In this document: positions 33,577 to 41,013 of the stretch, piece after piece
How the letters are laid out: each line of letters starts with the position of its first letter
How positions within the stretch are numbered: the stretch's first letter is position 1
Notes under the pieces: generated by a model
What the model saw: the letters and a program-made list of their open reading frames with translations, nothing else
The model's database searches: none
Told to the model about the DNA's origin: nothing
Assembly: GCA_023402845.1 (NCBI GenBank)
Contig: JAEYFP010000053.1
Location: 1-64,000, forward strand
Reading direction: 5' to 3'
DNA: 64,000 nucleotides
Origin: Bacillota bacterium
GTDB lineage: Bacteria; Bacillota; Clostridia; Lachnospirales; Lachnospiraceae
Program-made: the position numbers and the translations under genes

Positions 33577-34881
33577 CTAGCAATAGCTGCTGAACATCAT
33601 ACCGCTGTAATTACTCGTAATGTAAGGGTTTGCAAAAGAGCGGCCCGGATTTTTATAGGCGATGATGGTCTTTTGGGTATATTGCATCGGATTCAGCGAA
33701 ACCTGGTTGACTTTGTTAAGGATATTTCCGGTAAAGCTCTTAATGCTCCTGAAACGGGTGAGCGCATCATCCTCCTGAGCCGTTTGCTGCAAAAGGTTTT
33801 TGTCAAGAAAAATGCGGCCGTCATTTTCCACAAGAAGTCCGATGGAATCCAAATCATTTTCGTAGAGAGAAGATATATGCTGCATTTCATTGATCAGTTT
33901 GGCAGAATACGGCTGCCGGTCTAAATAATCCGCCGTCTTTTGCAGGAATGAATTGTAGCCCTCGATAAGCTGGCTGATATTTTCTGTAATTGATTCCACA
34001 TCCGTTTTCAGTCCGATGGAAGCAGACTCGCCTTCTTCGCTGATTCCATTCAATGACAGCTCAAATGCATGGCCGATTGTAAAACGATTGGAAAGTGTGC
34101 TCCGCTCCTCTCCGTTTAAAATAAAGGAGGAATTATCAGGGTACTGGCTGACGCGGTCGATTTCAAAATAGTCGACAGCACCGCTTCTCTTGCTTGTCTT
34201 GTCATCCGAAACACGAAACTGTGTATCCTCGTCTGTACGCCGTCCGGTCTCGGAAGACTCGAGCTTGAGTGCAACATTGCCGTTGCCGTCCTCGATAATC
34301 GCCGCATGCAAACCGATATTGGATCTGGAAATCAGCCTTGCGAGCTTTTCTTCAATGAGACGGTTTGTATCACCGTCATTAATATTAAATTGGAATTCAT
34401 AGTCCAAATCTCGTGAATGGATATCAAAGGAATAGGTGTCTGATTCCAGATCCATTCCATTTTCGGGAAGAAATTTCCCGATATTTTGCTGGTTTTTGGC
34501 AAGCTGTTTTACTTCTATGTCAAGGGAAGGAACATCCTTGTCTTCATCAATTACACCGATATAGGAAGCGGTCACGACGTTTTCATTACTGGAGGAAACA
34601 GCCTTTTTGCTCAACAGATCGGTATTGCCGTCAATCGACAATGAGGAGATGACATTCTTTAAAGCACGGCTGTTTTCCTTTAAGCCGACAGCAAATTCCT
34701 GTGTCTGTGCACTGTTATCAATCAGAAACAGAGGGGATTCCTTATTTAGCTTTACAATAGAATTATAAACGCTGCGCAGCTCACTCTTTTTATGGGTATC
34801 GTACCTGGTGTTCGTACCCGACGGCGCATATGTTGTCATAAAATGATTGTATACAGTATTCAAAGCGGCAATATTAGCCAT
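33577..34881 (-). CDS. fliD: FliD-like flagellar hook-associated protein 2 (cap)
   Basis: A 434-residue protein that matches the FliD layout of Lachnospiraceae. It has N- and C-terminal helical regions and a central Ser/Thr/Asp-rich part (VVTASYIGVIDEDKDVPSL, then IEVKQLAKNQQNIG, the typical QLAxxQ segment of FliD, and ENISQLIEGYNSFLQK near residue 285). It caps the growing filament and promotes flagellin assembly outside the cell. The N-terminus (ALNTVYNHFMTTYAP) is longer and different from the usual FliD start, and the protein ends with GMMFSSYC. It is divergent, so the name is given from the motif set and context. GGAGGAAAGGAGG precedes the ATG. Confidence 0.72.
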   Translation of the reverse strand: MANIAALNTVYNHFMTTYAPSGTNTRYDTHKKSELRSVYNSIVKLNKESPLFLIDNSAQTQEFAVGLKENSRALKNVISSLSIDGNTDLLSKKAVSSSNENVVTASYIGVIDEDKDVPSLDIEVKQLAKNQQNIGKFLPENGMDLESDTYSFDIHSRDLDYEFQFNINDGDTNRLIEEKLARLISRSNIGLHAAIIEDGNGNVALKLESSETGRRTDEDTQFRVSDDKTSKRSGAVDYFEIDRVSQYPDNSSFILNGEERSTLSNRFTIGHAFELSLNGISEEGESASIGLKTDVESITENISQLIEGYNSFLQKTADYLDRQPYSAKLINEMQHISSLYENDLDSIGLLVENDGRIFLDKNLLQQTAQEDDALTRFRSIKSFTGNILNKVNQVSLNPMQYTQKTIIAYKNPGRSFANPYITSNYSGMMFSSYC

Positions 34882-34915
34882 GCCAGCCCCTCCTTTCCTC
34901 CTTGAAATTCGCTCA

Positions 34916-34935
34916 CGGCAGATTCAATTCTGCCG
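34916..34935 (-). promoter_or_regulatory. Leader hairpin upstream of fliD
   Basis: A 7-bp perfect stem (CGGCAGA / TCTGCCG) with a 6-base loop lies in the fliD mRNA leader, about 20 bases before the ribosome binding site. Function unknown; could stabilise the leader. Confidence 0.35.
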
Positions 34936-34998
34936 TTTCTTAATTGTAAAAAAACACAGCTAAGATGCGAGGGCACAATAACCTATTTTTATGCCTAT

Positions 34999-35027
34999 AT
35001 TTTATTCCATTTTTATGTAATATGCAA
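34999..35027 (-). promoter_or_regulatory. Sigma-A promoter of fliD
   Basis: On the - strand, TTGCAT (35022-35027), 17 bases, TAAAAT (34999-35004). No good sigma-D box was found here, so fliD may be transcribed by sigma-A. Confidence 0.5.
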
Positions 35028-35059
35028 GTGTTTTAGGGGAAAAAGCCAGTATTTACCGA

Positions 35060-35131
35060 TTTACTTTTTTTGAAATTATGATATGATCATCTTGTAACAA
35101 ATTCGTAACAAAATTAAAAAATTTGTAACAA
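35060..35131 (+). promoter_or_regulatory. Promoter with three GTAACAA repeats for the CAP-domain gene
   Basis: TTTACT (35060-35065), 16 bases, TATGAT (35082-35087). Just downstream, GTAACAA occurs at 35094, 35105 and 35125 (intervals 11 and 20, close to one and two helical turns), a plausible regulator-binding array. The 272-base gap between fliD and this gene holds the two divergent promoters and no gene. Confidence 0.5.
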
Positions 35132-35153
35132 CTAGGAAAGAGAGGAAAAATTT

Positions 35154-35927
35154 ATGAGTTTCTTATCCACTGCATTACTTACATCTACCTTAGTAGGAAC
35201 CGTATGCTCAGGAACTGTGAACGGGCTCCCCAGCAACACACAAATATCAAACTGTAACACAAACACCGGTGTTGCCGCCTACTGCAGCACGCAAAGCAAC
35301 GTGGACTTAAGTTCCCTGTTGTCCAAATCCAATGTAAAGGTCGTTTATGGAAACAGCAGCAGCCAGTTGAGTGAGTTGTTGAAAAACGGAAAGTTCTGTA
35401 CTAATGGTACAACCGGAAATCAAAACGGGACAGGGACACAAACCGGAAACGAAACCCAGACAGGTAACGAAACACAAACAGGAGGCGGAACGCAAACCGA
35501 CAACGGGACACAGACAGGAAACGGAACCCAGACGGGTACGACGGACACCGCGGCAAGCAGCTATGCGGCAAAGGTGGCGGAGCTTGTTAACACAGAACGT
35601 GCCAAATATAATCTGCAGCCTTTGACGTTTGATACTTCGGTGAGTGCTGCAGCACAGATCCGCGCTCAGGAAATCACAGTAAGCTTCGCACATACCAGGC
35701 CGAACGGTTCTTCTGCTTCTACCGTACTGGGCGAAAATGGAATCACCTACAGAGGATACGGTGAAAATATTGCATGGGGACAGTCTACTCCGGAAGAAGT
35801 AGTTACCGCATGGATGAATTCGCAGGGACACCGTGCCAATATCTTAAATAAGAATTTTACCAATATCGGTGTAGGCTATTATGTGAAAAATAATACTGCT
35901 TACTGGACACAGTTATTTACCTATTAA
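35154..35927 (+). CDS. CAP/SCP-domain extracellular protein (YkwD-like)
   Basis: A 257-residue protein. The N-terminus (MSFLSTALLTSTLVGTVCSG) is a short hydrophobic segment, possibly a poor signal peptide. Residues 85-135 are a low-complexity linker of imperfect repeats (TGNETQ, TGGGTQ, TDNGTQ). Residues 140-257 are a CAP domain: AELVNTERAKYNL, FAHTRPNGS, YGENIAWGQ and GHRANILNKNF, with the conserved His and Glu that in other members line a cleft. CAP proteins in Clostridia are often cell-wall or spore-coat associated; the function here is unknown. AGAGAGG precedes the ATG. Confidence 0.87.
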   Translation: MSFLSTALLTSTLVGTVCSGTVNGLPSNTQISNCNTNTGVAAYCSTQSNVDLSSLLSKSNVKVVYGNSSSQLSELLKNGKFCTNGTTGNQNGTGTQTGNETQTGNETQTGGGTQTDNGTQTGNGTQTGTTDTAASSYAAKVAELVNTERAKYNLQPLTFDTSVSAAAQIRAQEITVSFAHTRPNGSSASTVLGENGITYRGYGENIAWGQSTPEEVVTAWMNSQGHRANILNKNFTNIGVGYYVKNNTAYWTQLFTY

Positions 35928-35960
35928 AAGCAAGAGGATGCATTCAAAGTCATTTGATTT

Positions 35961-36019
35961 AAACGATACCCTATCAAACAGATGCAAAAAAAGCGATCTG
36001 CTTCATGGGGTATCGTTTT
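35961..36019 (+). terminator. Terminator after the CAP-domain gene
   Basis: AAACGATACCC (35961-35971) pairs with GGGTATCGTTT (36008-36018) followed by T's. The long loop (about 36 bases) contains a further small stem. Confidence 0.75.
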
Positions 36020-36038
36020 CCTATATAATAAAATTTTA

Positions 36039-36070
36039 TGCGCAGCTGCGCGGAACAAAAGCTGTGCTTC
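36039..36070. repeat. Intergenic repeat, copy 2
   Basis: ATGCGCAGCTGCGC (a 12-bp perfect palindrome GCGCAGCTGCGC inside) followed by GGAACAAAAGCTGTGCTTCC. It matches copy 3 at 40243 over some 30 bases with few changes. In the gap 35928-36281 this repeat, the terminator and the rpmG promoter are all that is seen. Confidence 0.6.
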
Positions 36071-36153
36071 CGGAATAAATGATCGCGAGAGTGGCGAAGC
36101 ACACTTTTGTTTTTTGAAAAACCTACAATGCGGCTGATCGTGTGAAAAATCAG

Positions 36154-36182
36154 TTGACGCAAAGGGGTGATTATGGTATAGT
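36154..36182 (+). promoter_or_regulatory. Sigma-A promoter of rpmG-secE-nusG
   Basis: TTGACG (36154-36159), 17 bases, TATAGT (36177-36182), about 100 bases before rpmG. Confidence 0.75.
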
Positions 36183-36281
36183 AATTTAACGAGATAAGGA
36201 TTTAGGTCTTTTTTTTATGCTTAAAAAGGGAAAAACCTTGTTTGGGCGTCAAATATCACAGCATGCGCGGAGGTGGATAAA

Positions 36282-36431
36282 ATGCGTACAAGAATTACAC
36301 TTGCTTGCACAGAGTGCAAAAATCGTAACTACGATACAACAAAGGATAAGAAAGCTCATCCGGATAGAATGGAAACGAAGAAATATTGCAAATTCTGCAA
36401 GACACATACTTTACACAAAGAAACAAAGTAG
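36282..36431 (+). CDS. rpmG: 50S ribosomal protein L33
   Basis: A 49-residue zinc-ribbon ribosomal protein: MRTRITLACTECKNRNYDT, then YCKFCKTHTLHKETK. Both CxxC pairs (CTEC and CKFC) are intact, so this is the zinc-binding (C+) form. It starts the small operon rpmG-secE-nusG behind the promoter at 36154 and is preceded by GGAGGTGG. It is part of the large ribosomal subunit near the E site. Confidence 0.96.
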   Translation: MRTRITLACTECKNRNYDTTKDKKAHPDRMETKKYCKFCKTHTLHKETK

Positions 36432-36441
36432 GTGAAGGCTT

Positions 36442-36663
36442 ATGGGTGAGACGAATAACAACAGCAAGGACACTGCGGTCAAAAAAAGCAAAGGTTGGTT
36501 TAAGGGTCTGAAGACGGAGTTTAGCAAAATCATATGGACGCGCAAAGAGGACATTGCAAGGCAGACGGTTTCAGTTGTGGCGATTTCTGTTGTTCTGGGA
36601 ATTATTATTGCCGTAATTGATAAGATTCTTCAATATGGTATTGATTTTCTGGTTAAGCTGTAA
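36442..36663 (+). CDS. secE: Preprotein translocase subunit SecE
   Basis: A 73-residue single-helix SecE. A charged cytoplasmic part (SKGWFKGLKTEFSKIIWTRKEDIARQ, of which KGLKTEFSKIIWTRKED is the family signature) precedes one transmembrane helix (VVAISVVLGIIIAVIDKI). It joins SecY and SecG to form the protein-conducting channel in the membrane. It lies ten bases after rpmG and 12 before nusG, the standard bacterial arrangement. Confidence 0.95.
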   Translation: MGETNNNSKDTAVKKSKGWFKGLKTEFSKIIWTRKEDIARQTVSVVAISVVLGIIIAVIDKILQYGIDFLVKL

Positions 36664-36675
36664 AGGAGAGTAACA

Positions 36676-37209
36676 ATGGCAGAGACGAATAGTACGGAAC
36701 CAAACTGGTATGTCGTGCATACTTATTCCGGTTATGAGAATAAGGTAAAAGCAAATATTGAAAAGACGATAGAGAACAGGCATCTGGAAGACGAGATCCT
36801 GGAGGTCAGGGTTCCGATGCAGGATGTCACGGAAATGAAGAACGGCACGAAGAAAACAGTTGCCAAGAAGCTGTTTCCGGGTTATGTGCTGATCAACATG
36901 ATTATGAACGATGTCACCTGGTATGTCGTGAGAAATACGCGCGGCGTAACGGGCTTCGTGGGTCCGGGAAGCAAGCCGGTGCCGCTGTCTGAGGTGGAGA
37001 TGAAGCCGCTTGGTATCAAGACCGAGAAGGTATTCATTAACTTTGAAGAGGGTGATACGGTTGCGGTCGTCGCAGGTGTATGGAAGGATACAATCGGCGT
37101 TGTTCAGAGGATGGATATGAGCAAGCAGACTGCTACAATTAACGTGGAGCTGTTCGGCAGAGAGACACCTGTTGAAATCAGCTTCGACGAAATTAACAAA
37201 ATGAATTAA
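36676..37209 (+). CDS. nusG: Transcription termination/antitermination protein NusG
   Basis: A 177-residue transcription factor. The NGN domain begins WYVVHTYSGYENKVKANIEK and includes KLFPGYVLINMIMND and VRNTRGVTGFVG, and the C-terminal KOW domain (FEEGDTVAVVAGVWKDTIGVV) is complete. It binds RNA polymerase and links transcription with translation and Rho. AAAGGAG precedes the ATG, 12 bases after secE. Length is normal. Confidence 0.97.
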   Translation: MAETNSTEPNWYVVHTYSGYENKVKANIEKTIENRHLEDEILEVRVPMQDVTEMKNGTKKTVAKKLFPGYVLINMIMNDVTWYVVRNTRGVTGFVGPGSKPVPLSEVEMKPLGIKTEKVFINFEEGDTVAVVAGVWKDTIGVVQRMDMSKQTATINVELFGRETPVEISFDEINKMN

Positions 37210-37369
37210 GCAAAAGTACTATTGAGAATGAAGTTCCTGGGATTAGTTCCTATTTCTTTGGCGCAGAATGCGCCGGACGGACAAGTTTTTTGTTCGGATA
37301 TAGATATCCTTAGAACTGTGGGAGGGAAATTGTTCCCGCCACCACCACATTTTATCAGGAGGTGCCAAA
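37210..37369 (+). promoter_or_regulatory. Structured leader of rplK-rplA, possible r-protein autoregulatory site
   Basis: The 160-base gap between nusG and rplK ends with a stem-loop near 37319-37352: GTGG, GA, GGGAA, loop, TTCCC, then a larger bulge, CCAC. A two-helix structure with an asymmetric internal loop resembles L1-type binding sites, but I could not confirm this. No convincing promoter was seen, so the leader may be read from the rpmG promoter. Confidence 0.4.
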
Positions 37370-37795
37370 ATGGCAAAGAAAGTAACAGGATACATTAAAT
37401 TGCAGATTCCTGCCGGCAAAGCAACACCGGCTCCGCCAGTCGGCCCGGCGCTTGGACAGCACGGTGTGAACATTGTTGAATTTACGAAGCAGTTTAATGC
37501 AAGAACAGCAGACAAGGGCGACGTAATTATCCCTGTCGTCATCACGGTATACGCGGACAGAAGCTTCAGCTTTGTGACAAAGACTCCGCCCGCCGCAGTA
37601 TTAATTAAGAAGGCATGTAATATCAAATCAGGTTCTGCAGTACCTAATAAGACAAAGGTTGCGACACTTTCCAAAGCAAAGCTTCAGGAAATCGCAGAAC
37701 TGAAAATGCCGGATTTGAATGCGGCATCAGTGGAAGCAGCAATGAGCATGATTGCCGGCACAGCCAGAAGTATGGGCGTTAAGGTCGAGGAGTAG
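37370..37795 (+). CDS. rplK: 50S ribosomal protein L11
   Basis: A 141-residue ribosomal protein of normal length: VTGYIKLQIPAGKATPAPPVGPALGQHG (in part: KATPAPPVGPALGQHGVN) and GTARSMGVKVEE at the end. It binds the GTPase-associated centre of 23S rRNA. AGGAGG lies upstream. It is followed by rplA after 13 bases. Confidence 0.97.
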   Translation: MAKKVTGYIKLQIPAGKATPAPPVGPALGQHGVNIVEFTKQFNARTADKGDVIIPVVITVYADRSFSFVTKTPPAAVLIKKACNIKSGSAVPNKTKVATLSKAKLQEIAELKMPDLNAASVEAAMSMIAGTARSMGVKVEE

Positions 37796-37808
37796 GAGGA
37801 AGCGTAGA

Positions 37809-38498
37809 ATGAAACATGGAAAGAAATATATCGAAGCAGCTAAGCTGGTTGACCGCGCGACTCAGTACGAACCGGCAGAGGCAATTGCATTAGTAAAGAA
37901 AACCGCTGTAGCGAAATTTGACGAAACAATTGAAGTTCATATTAAAACGGGCTGTGACGGACGTCATGCGGAGCAGCAGATCCGTGGTGCGGTTGTATTA
38001 CCGCATGGAACAGGCAGAGTGACGAGAGTATTGGTATTTGCAAAGGGCGATAAGGTTGCGGAAGCAGAGGCTGCCGGAGCAGATTTCGTGGGCGGAGATG
38101 AATTGATCCCGAAGATTCAGAATGAAGGCTGGCTGGATTTTGACGTTGTGGTTGCCACACCGGATATGATGGGAGTAGTCGGACGTCTCGGAAAGGTACT
38201 CGGTCCTAAAGGCCTGATGCCGAACCCTAAGGCAGGAACGGTAACGATGGATGTGACAAAGGCTGTCAATGACATCAAAGCCGGTAAGATCGAATACAGA
38301 CTTGACAAAACAAATATTATCCACGTGCCGGTCGGAAAAGCTTCTTTTGAAGAGGAAAAGCTGAAGGACAACTTCAACACCTTGATGGAAGCTATTACTA
38401 AGGCAAAGCCGAGCGCATTAAAGGGACAGTTTTTGAGAAGTATTACCCTGACTTCTACAATGGGACCCGGCGTAAAAGTGTCTGTGGCAAAGTTTTAA
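37809..38498 (+). CDS. rplA: 50S ribosomal protein L1
   Basis: A 229-residue ribosomal protein starting MKHGKKYIEAAKLVDR. Landmarks are IRGAVVLPHGTGR, then LGKVLGPKGLMPNPKAGTV. The start at 37809 follows AGGAGGAAGCG; the longer frame from 37752 overlaps rplK. L1 forms the stalk of the large subunit and often represses its own operon. A terminator follows it, and a CapA-like gene comes next instead of rplJ. Confidence 0.97.
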   Translation: MKHGKKYIEAAKLVDRATQYEPAEAIALVKKTAVAKFDETIEVHIKTGCDGRHAEQQIRGAVVLPHGTGRVTRVLVFAKGDKVAEAEAAGADFVGGDELIPKIQNEGWLDFDVVVATPDMMGVVGRLGKVLGPKGLMPNPKAGTVTMDVTKAVNDIKAGKIEYRLDKTNIIHVPVGKASFEEEKLKDNFNTLMEAITKAKPSALKGQFLRSITLTSTMGPGVKVSVAKF

Positions 38499-38510
38499 TT
38501 GAGATGACGG

Positions 38511-38542
38511 CGGAGTGCAGCTTTTTTGCACTCCGTTTTTTT
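38511..38542 (+). terminator. Terminator after rplA
   Basis: A perfect 9-bp stem (CGGAGTGCA / TGCACTCCG) with 7-base loop, followed by T7. A second hairpin GGAAATT - GCTTCG - AATTTCC follows at 38551-38570. Confidence 0.9.
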
Positions 38543-38550
38543 ATTATATT

Positions 38551-38570
38551 GGAAATTGCTTCGAATTTCC
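38551..38570. repeat. GGAAATT hairpin after the rplA terminator
   Basis: GGAAATT and AATTTCC form a 7-bp stem with loop GCTTCG. A similar element (GGAAAT ... ATTTCC) follows the L10 leader terminator at 40207-40226. Confidence 0.45.
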
Positions 38571-38646
38571 TTTAAACTTGCACACGGGTTTTAGGAATGG
38601 TATAGTTAGTTATCATATCAAAAGAAAGAATCGGGGAATAGGAAAG

Positions 38647-39996
38647 GTGATAAAGCGAACACACTTTTACTTTTATAAACAGAAGATAGGGCTGCTGGCG
38701 GCTGCTTTTTTATTAACCCTTCCTTTGACGGGTTGTTCTGCCGCAAAAATTGTCGATCAGGCGGGAGAATTGCTGGGAGTTTCATCCCCGGCTGTTGATG
38801 AAAAAGAGGCGCCGGTTCAGGAAAAGAGTGAGGAGGACCTTCCTGTTATTGTATTCGAAACCAAGGAACCGGAAGAGACGGAGGAGCCTGAGACGGAATT
38901 CGTTTATGATGACGTCAATAAAATTTATTCGATGGAGACGGCTTCTGAGGATGAGCTTATTCTGGCATTTGCGGGCGATATCTGTTTTTATGATGAGTAT
39001 GCGAACATGACGACGCTCCGCGCGCAGAGCAACGGGATTTATGATTGTATTCTGCCGCAGGTCATGGAGGAAATGAAGAGCAGCGATATATTTATGGTAA
39101 ACAATGAATTTGCCTACAGCGACCGCGGTACGCCGACGGCAGGGAAAAAATATACCTTTCGCGCCAAGCCGCAAAATGTCGGATTGCTGAGCGAGATGGG
39201 CGTGGATATTGTTTCGCTTGCCAATAATCATTCGTATGATTACGGTCCCGAAGCACTGTATGATACGATCGATATTTTAAATGAAGCGAAGGTTCCGTTT
39301 GCGGGTGCCGGAAAGACAATTGAGGAAGCAAAGAAGCCTGTCTATTTTAAGGCAAATGGTCAGACGATCGCCTATGTATCCGCTACACAGATCGAGAGGA
39401 CAGAAAATCCTGACACAAAGGAGGCAACGGAAACTTCACCGGGCGTCCTTAGAACGCTGTATCCGGAGGCCTTTCTTGAAGTGATTGAAAATGCACGGGA
39501 AAACAGCGACTTTGTTGTGGTTTTTGTGCACTGGGGCAGTGAAAACACGGATCTTGTAGAAGACAGCCAGCGGGATTTGGCGCAGAAATATGCGGAGGCC
39601 GGAGCTGATCTGATTGTAGGTGCTCATTCCCACTGTCTGCAGGGGATTGATTATATCGGAGAGGTCCCTGTTTTTTACAGTATGGGGAATTTCTGGTTCA
39701 ACTCCAAAACAGTCGATACCGGACTTGTGAAGGTTACATTGAATAAGGAAAGTGAAATCCAAAGTATCCGTTTTGTGCCGTGTATCCAACAAAGCTGTAA
39801 GACAAGGATCGCAGATGCGGCAGAAAAGCAGCGGATACTGACTTATCTGCAGGGGATATCCAACTATGCGGCGATCGACGCCGAGGGGAATGTGACAAAA
39901 TCCGATACGGATCATAATATTCAAAACGGGCAGAATACGTCACCGAGCAAAAAGACGCCTGTGCCGGAGGCCGATACGCAGCTGGGAACGGAGTGA
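38647..39996 (+). CDS. CapA-like (PGA_cap) metallophosphatase lipoprotein
   Basis: A 449-residue exported protein. GTG 38647, with GGGGA about ten bases upstream, is the likely start; the longer frame runs back through the rplA terminator. The signal peptide (LLAAAFLLTLPLTGCSAAK) ends in lipobox LTGC, so it is membrane-anchored outside. After an acidic linker (residues 40-90) comes the CapA domain: LAFAGDICFYDEYA, NNEFAYSDRGTPTAGK, VSLANNHSYDYG, FVHWGSENTD and GAHSHCLQGI, including the metal-binding Asp and His of the metallophosphoesterase fold. CapA members act in poly-gamma-glutamate or other polymer handling. It splits the usual rplKA-rplJL arrangement. Confidence 0.9.
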   Translation: MIKRTHFYFYKQKIGLLAAAFLLTLPLTGCSAAKIVDQAGELLGVSSPAVDEKEAPVQEKSEEDLPVIVFETKEPEETEEPETEFVYDDVNKIYSMETASEDELILAFAGDICFYDEYANMTTLRAQSNGIYDCILPQVMEEMKSSDIFMVNNEFAYSDRGTPTAGKKYTFRAKPQNVGLLSEMGVDIVSLANNHSYDYGPEALYDTIDILNEAKVPFAGAGKTIEEAKKPVYFKANGQTIAYVSATQIERTENPDTKEATETSPGVLRTLYPEAFLEVIENARENSDFVVVFVHWGSENTDLVEDSQRDLAQKYAEAGADLIVGAHSHCLQGIDYIGEVPVFYSMGNFWFNSKTVDTGLVKVTLNKESEIQSIRFVPCIQQSCKTRIADAAEKQRILTYLQGISNYAAIDAEGNVTKSDTDHNIQNGQNTSPSKKTPVPEADTQLGTE

Positions 39997-40043
39997 ACAG
40001 CAACCAAATGCAGGAGAAATCTTGGGGAATTTAAAATAATTGC

Positions 40044-40073
40044 TTGACATCTGCAGCTTTGTTATGTTATTCT
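40044..40073 (+). promoter_or_regulatory. Promoter of rplJ-rplL
   Basis: TTGACA (40044-40049), 18 bases, TATTCT (40068-40073), upstream of the L10 leader. Confidence 0.65.
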
Positions 40074-40077
40074 AACA

Positions 40078-40200
40078 ACGGTCATTTTGACCATGCCGGA
40101 GACAGCAGGTGCGTAAGCATAAGATGAAAATCGCCTGCCGAGGAAAATCAGAGTATTGAAAAACGATACCCCTTTTCCGTTTGGAAATGGGGTTTTTTAT
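40078..40200 (+). ncRNA. Ribosomal protein L10 leader
   Basis: The sequence around 40097-40142 (GCCGGAGACAGCAGGTGCG, then CGCCTGCCGAGGAAAA) matches the Firmicutes L10 leader that binds the L10-(L7/L12) complex and represses rplJ-rplL. An intrinsic terminator lies at the end (40169-40198: CCCC-TTTTCC, loop GTTT, GGAAAT-GGGG, then T6), consistent with transcription attenuation. It is followed by an intergenic repeat before the rplJ ribosome binding site. Confidence 0.85.
40169..40198 (+). terminator. Attenuator terminator in the L10 leader
   Basis: CCCC and GGGG arms with inner TTCC / GGAA and loop GTTT, then T6. Would end transcription when the L10 complex is in excess. Confidence 0.75.
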
Positions 40201-40206
40201 TTAATA

Positions 40207-40226
40207 GGAAATTCCTATGGATTTCC
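40207..40226. repeat. GGAAAT hairpin after the L10 attenuator
   Basis: GGAAAT and ATTTCC arms with 8-base loop, similar to the element at 38551. Confidence 0.4.
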
Positions 40227-40242
40227 CTGTTAAATAAAATAA

Positions 40243-40276
40243 TATGCGCAGCTGTGCGTGCGGAATAAAAGCTGTG
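40243..40276. repeat. Intergenic repeat, copy 3
   Basis: ATGCGCAGCTGTGCGTGC then GGAATAAAAGCTGTGCTGCC, the same element as at 36039 with a few substitutions. Lies between the L10 leader attenuator and the rplJ ribosome binding site. Confidence 0.6.
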
Positions 40277-40363
40277 CTGCCTGAGTATATGGCAGCCATG
40301 CTGTCTGTACTCGGCGTAAAAAGATCTCTGTTCGGCATTGAAAATGGAAAAGGAGGTAAAAAA

Positions 40364-40951
40364 ATGGCTAAGGTTGAATTGAAGAAACCGGTTGTTGAGG
40401 AAATTTCAGAAAATGTCAAGGATGCACAGAGTGTTGTGCTTGTTGATTACCGTGGTCTGACTGTTGAGCAGGATACCGACCTGAGAAAGCAGTTAAGAGA
40501 GGCTGGAATTACTTACAAGGTTTACAAGAACACAATGATGAACTTTGCTTTTAAGGGTACGGATTTGGAAGCACTTGCTCCTTATCTGGAAGGACCGAGC
40601 GCAGTTGCAATTTCCATAAGTGATGCGACCGCACCTGCAAGAGTGCTGTCCAAGTTTGCAAAGACTGCACCGGCTCTGGAAATCAAGGGCGGAGTTGTCG
40701 AAGGCGTTTGCTACGATGCAAAAGGTATGGACGCTATTGCGAAGATTCCTTCAAGAGAAGAGCTTCTTTCCAAACTGCTCGGAAGCATCCAGTCACCGAT
40801 TACGAACTTTGCGCGTGTCATGAATCAGTTGGCTGAAAAAGGCGGCGAAAGCGAGGCACCGGCGAAGGAAGAAGCTGCTCCCGCGGAGGAGATACCTGCT
40901 CCGGAAGCAGAAGCACCTGCGGCAGAAGCAGCAGAAGCACCTGCGGAATAA
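40364..40951 (+). CDS. rplJ: 50S ribosomal protein L10
   Basis: A 195-residue stalk-base protein: VVLVDYRGLTVEQDTDLRK and YKVYKNTMMNFA, with GAAFxG-like ALAPYLEGPSAVAIS. The start at 40364 follows AGGAGG; the frame upstream belongs to the leader. The C-terminus has an unusual 35-residue Ala/Glu/Pro-rich tail (EEAAPAEEIPAPEAEAPAA) beyond the normal end, common in Lachnospiraceae. It binds L7/L12 dimers and represses its own operon through the leader at 40078. Confidence 0.96.
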   Translation: MAKVELKKPVVEEISENVKDAQSVVLVDYRGLTVEQDTDLRKQLREAGITYKVYKNTMMNFAFKGTDLEALAPYLEGPSAVAISISDATAPARVLSKFAKTAPALEIKGGVVEGVCYDAKGMDAIAKIPSREELLSKLLGSIQSPITNFARVMNQLAEKGGESEAPAKEEAAPAEEIPAPEAEAPAAEAAEAPAE

Positions 40952-41013
40952 GTATATCAGAAATGCAAGGTAACACAATAACAGAAAACGAAAACAATAT
41001 GGAGGTATAAAAA

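Noticed and set aside
36217..36435. Alternative 72-residue frame over rpmG
   Set aside because: It is a different frame from the well-supported L33 gene and has no family features.
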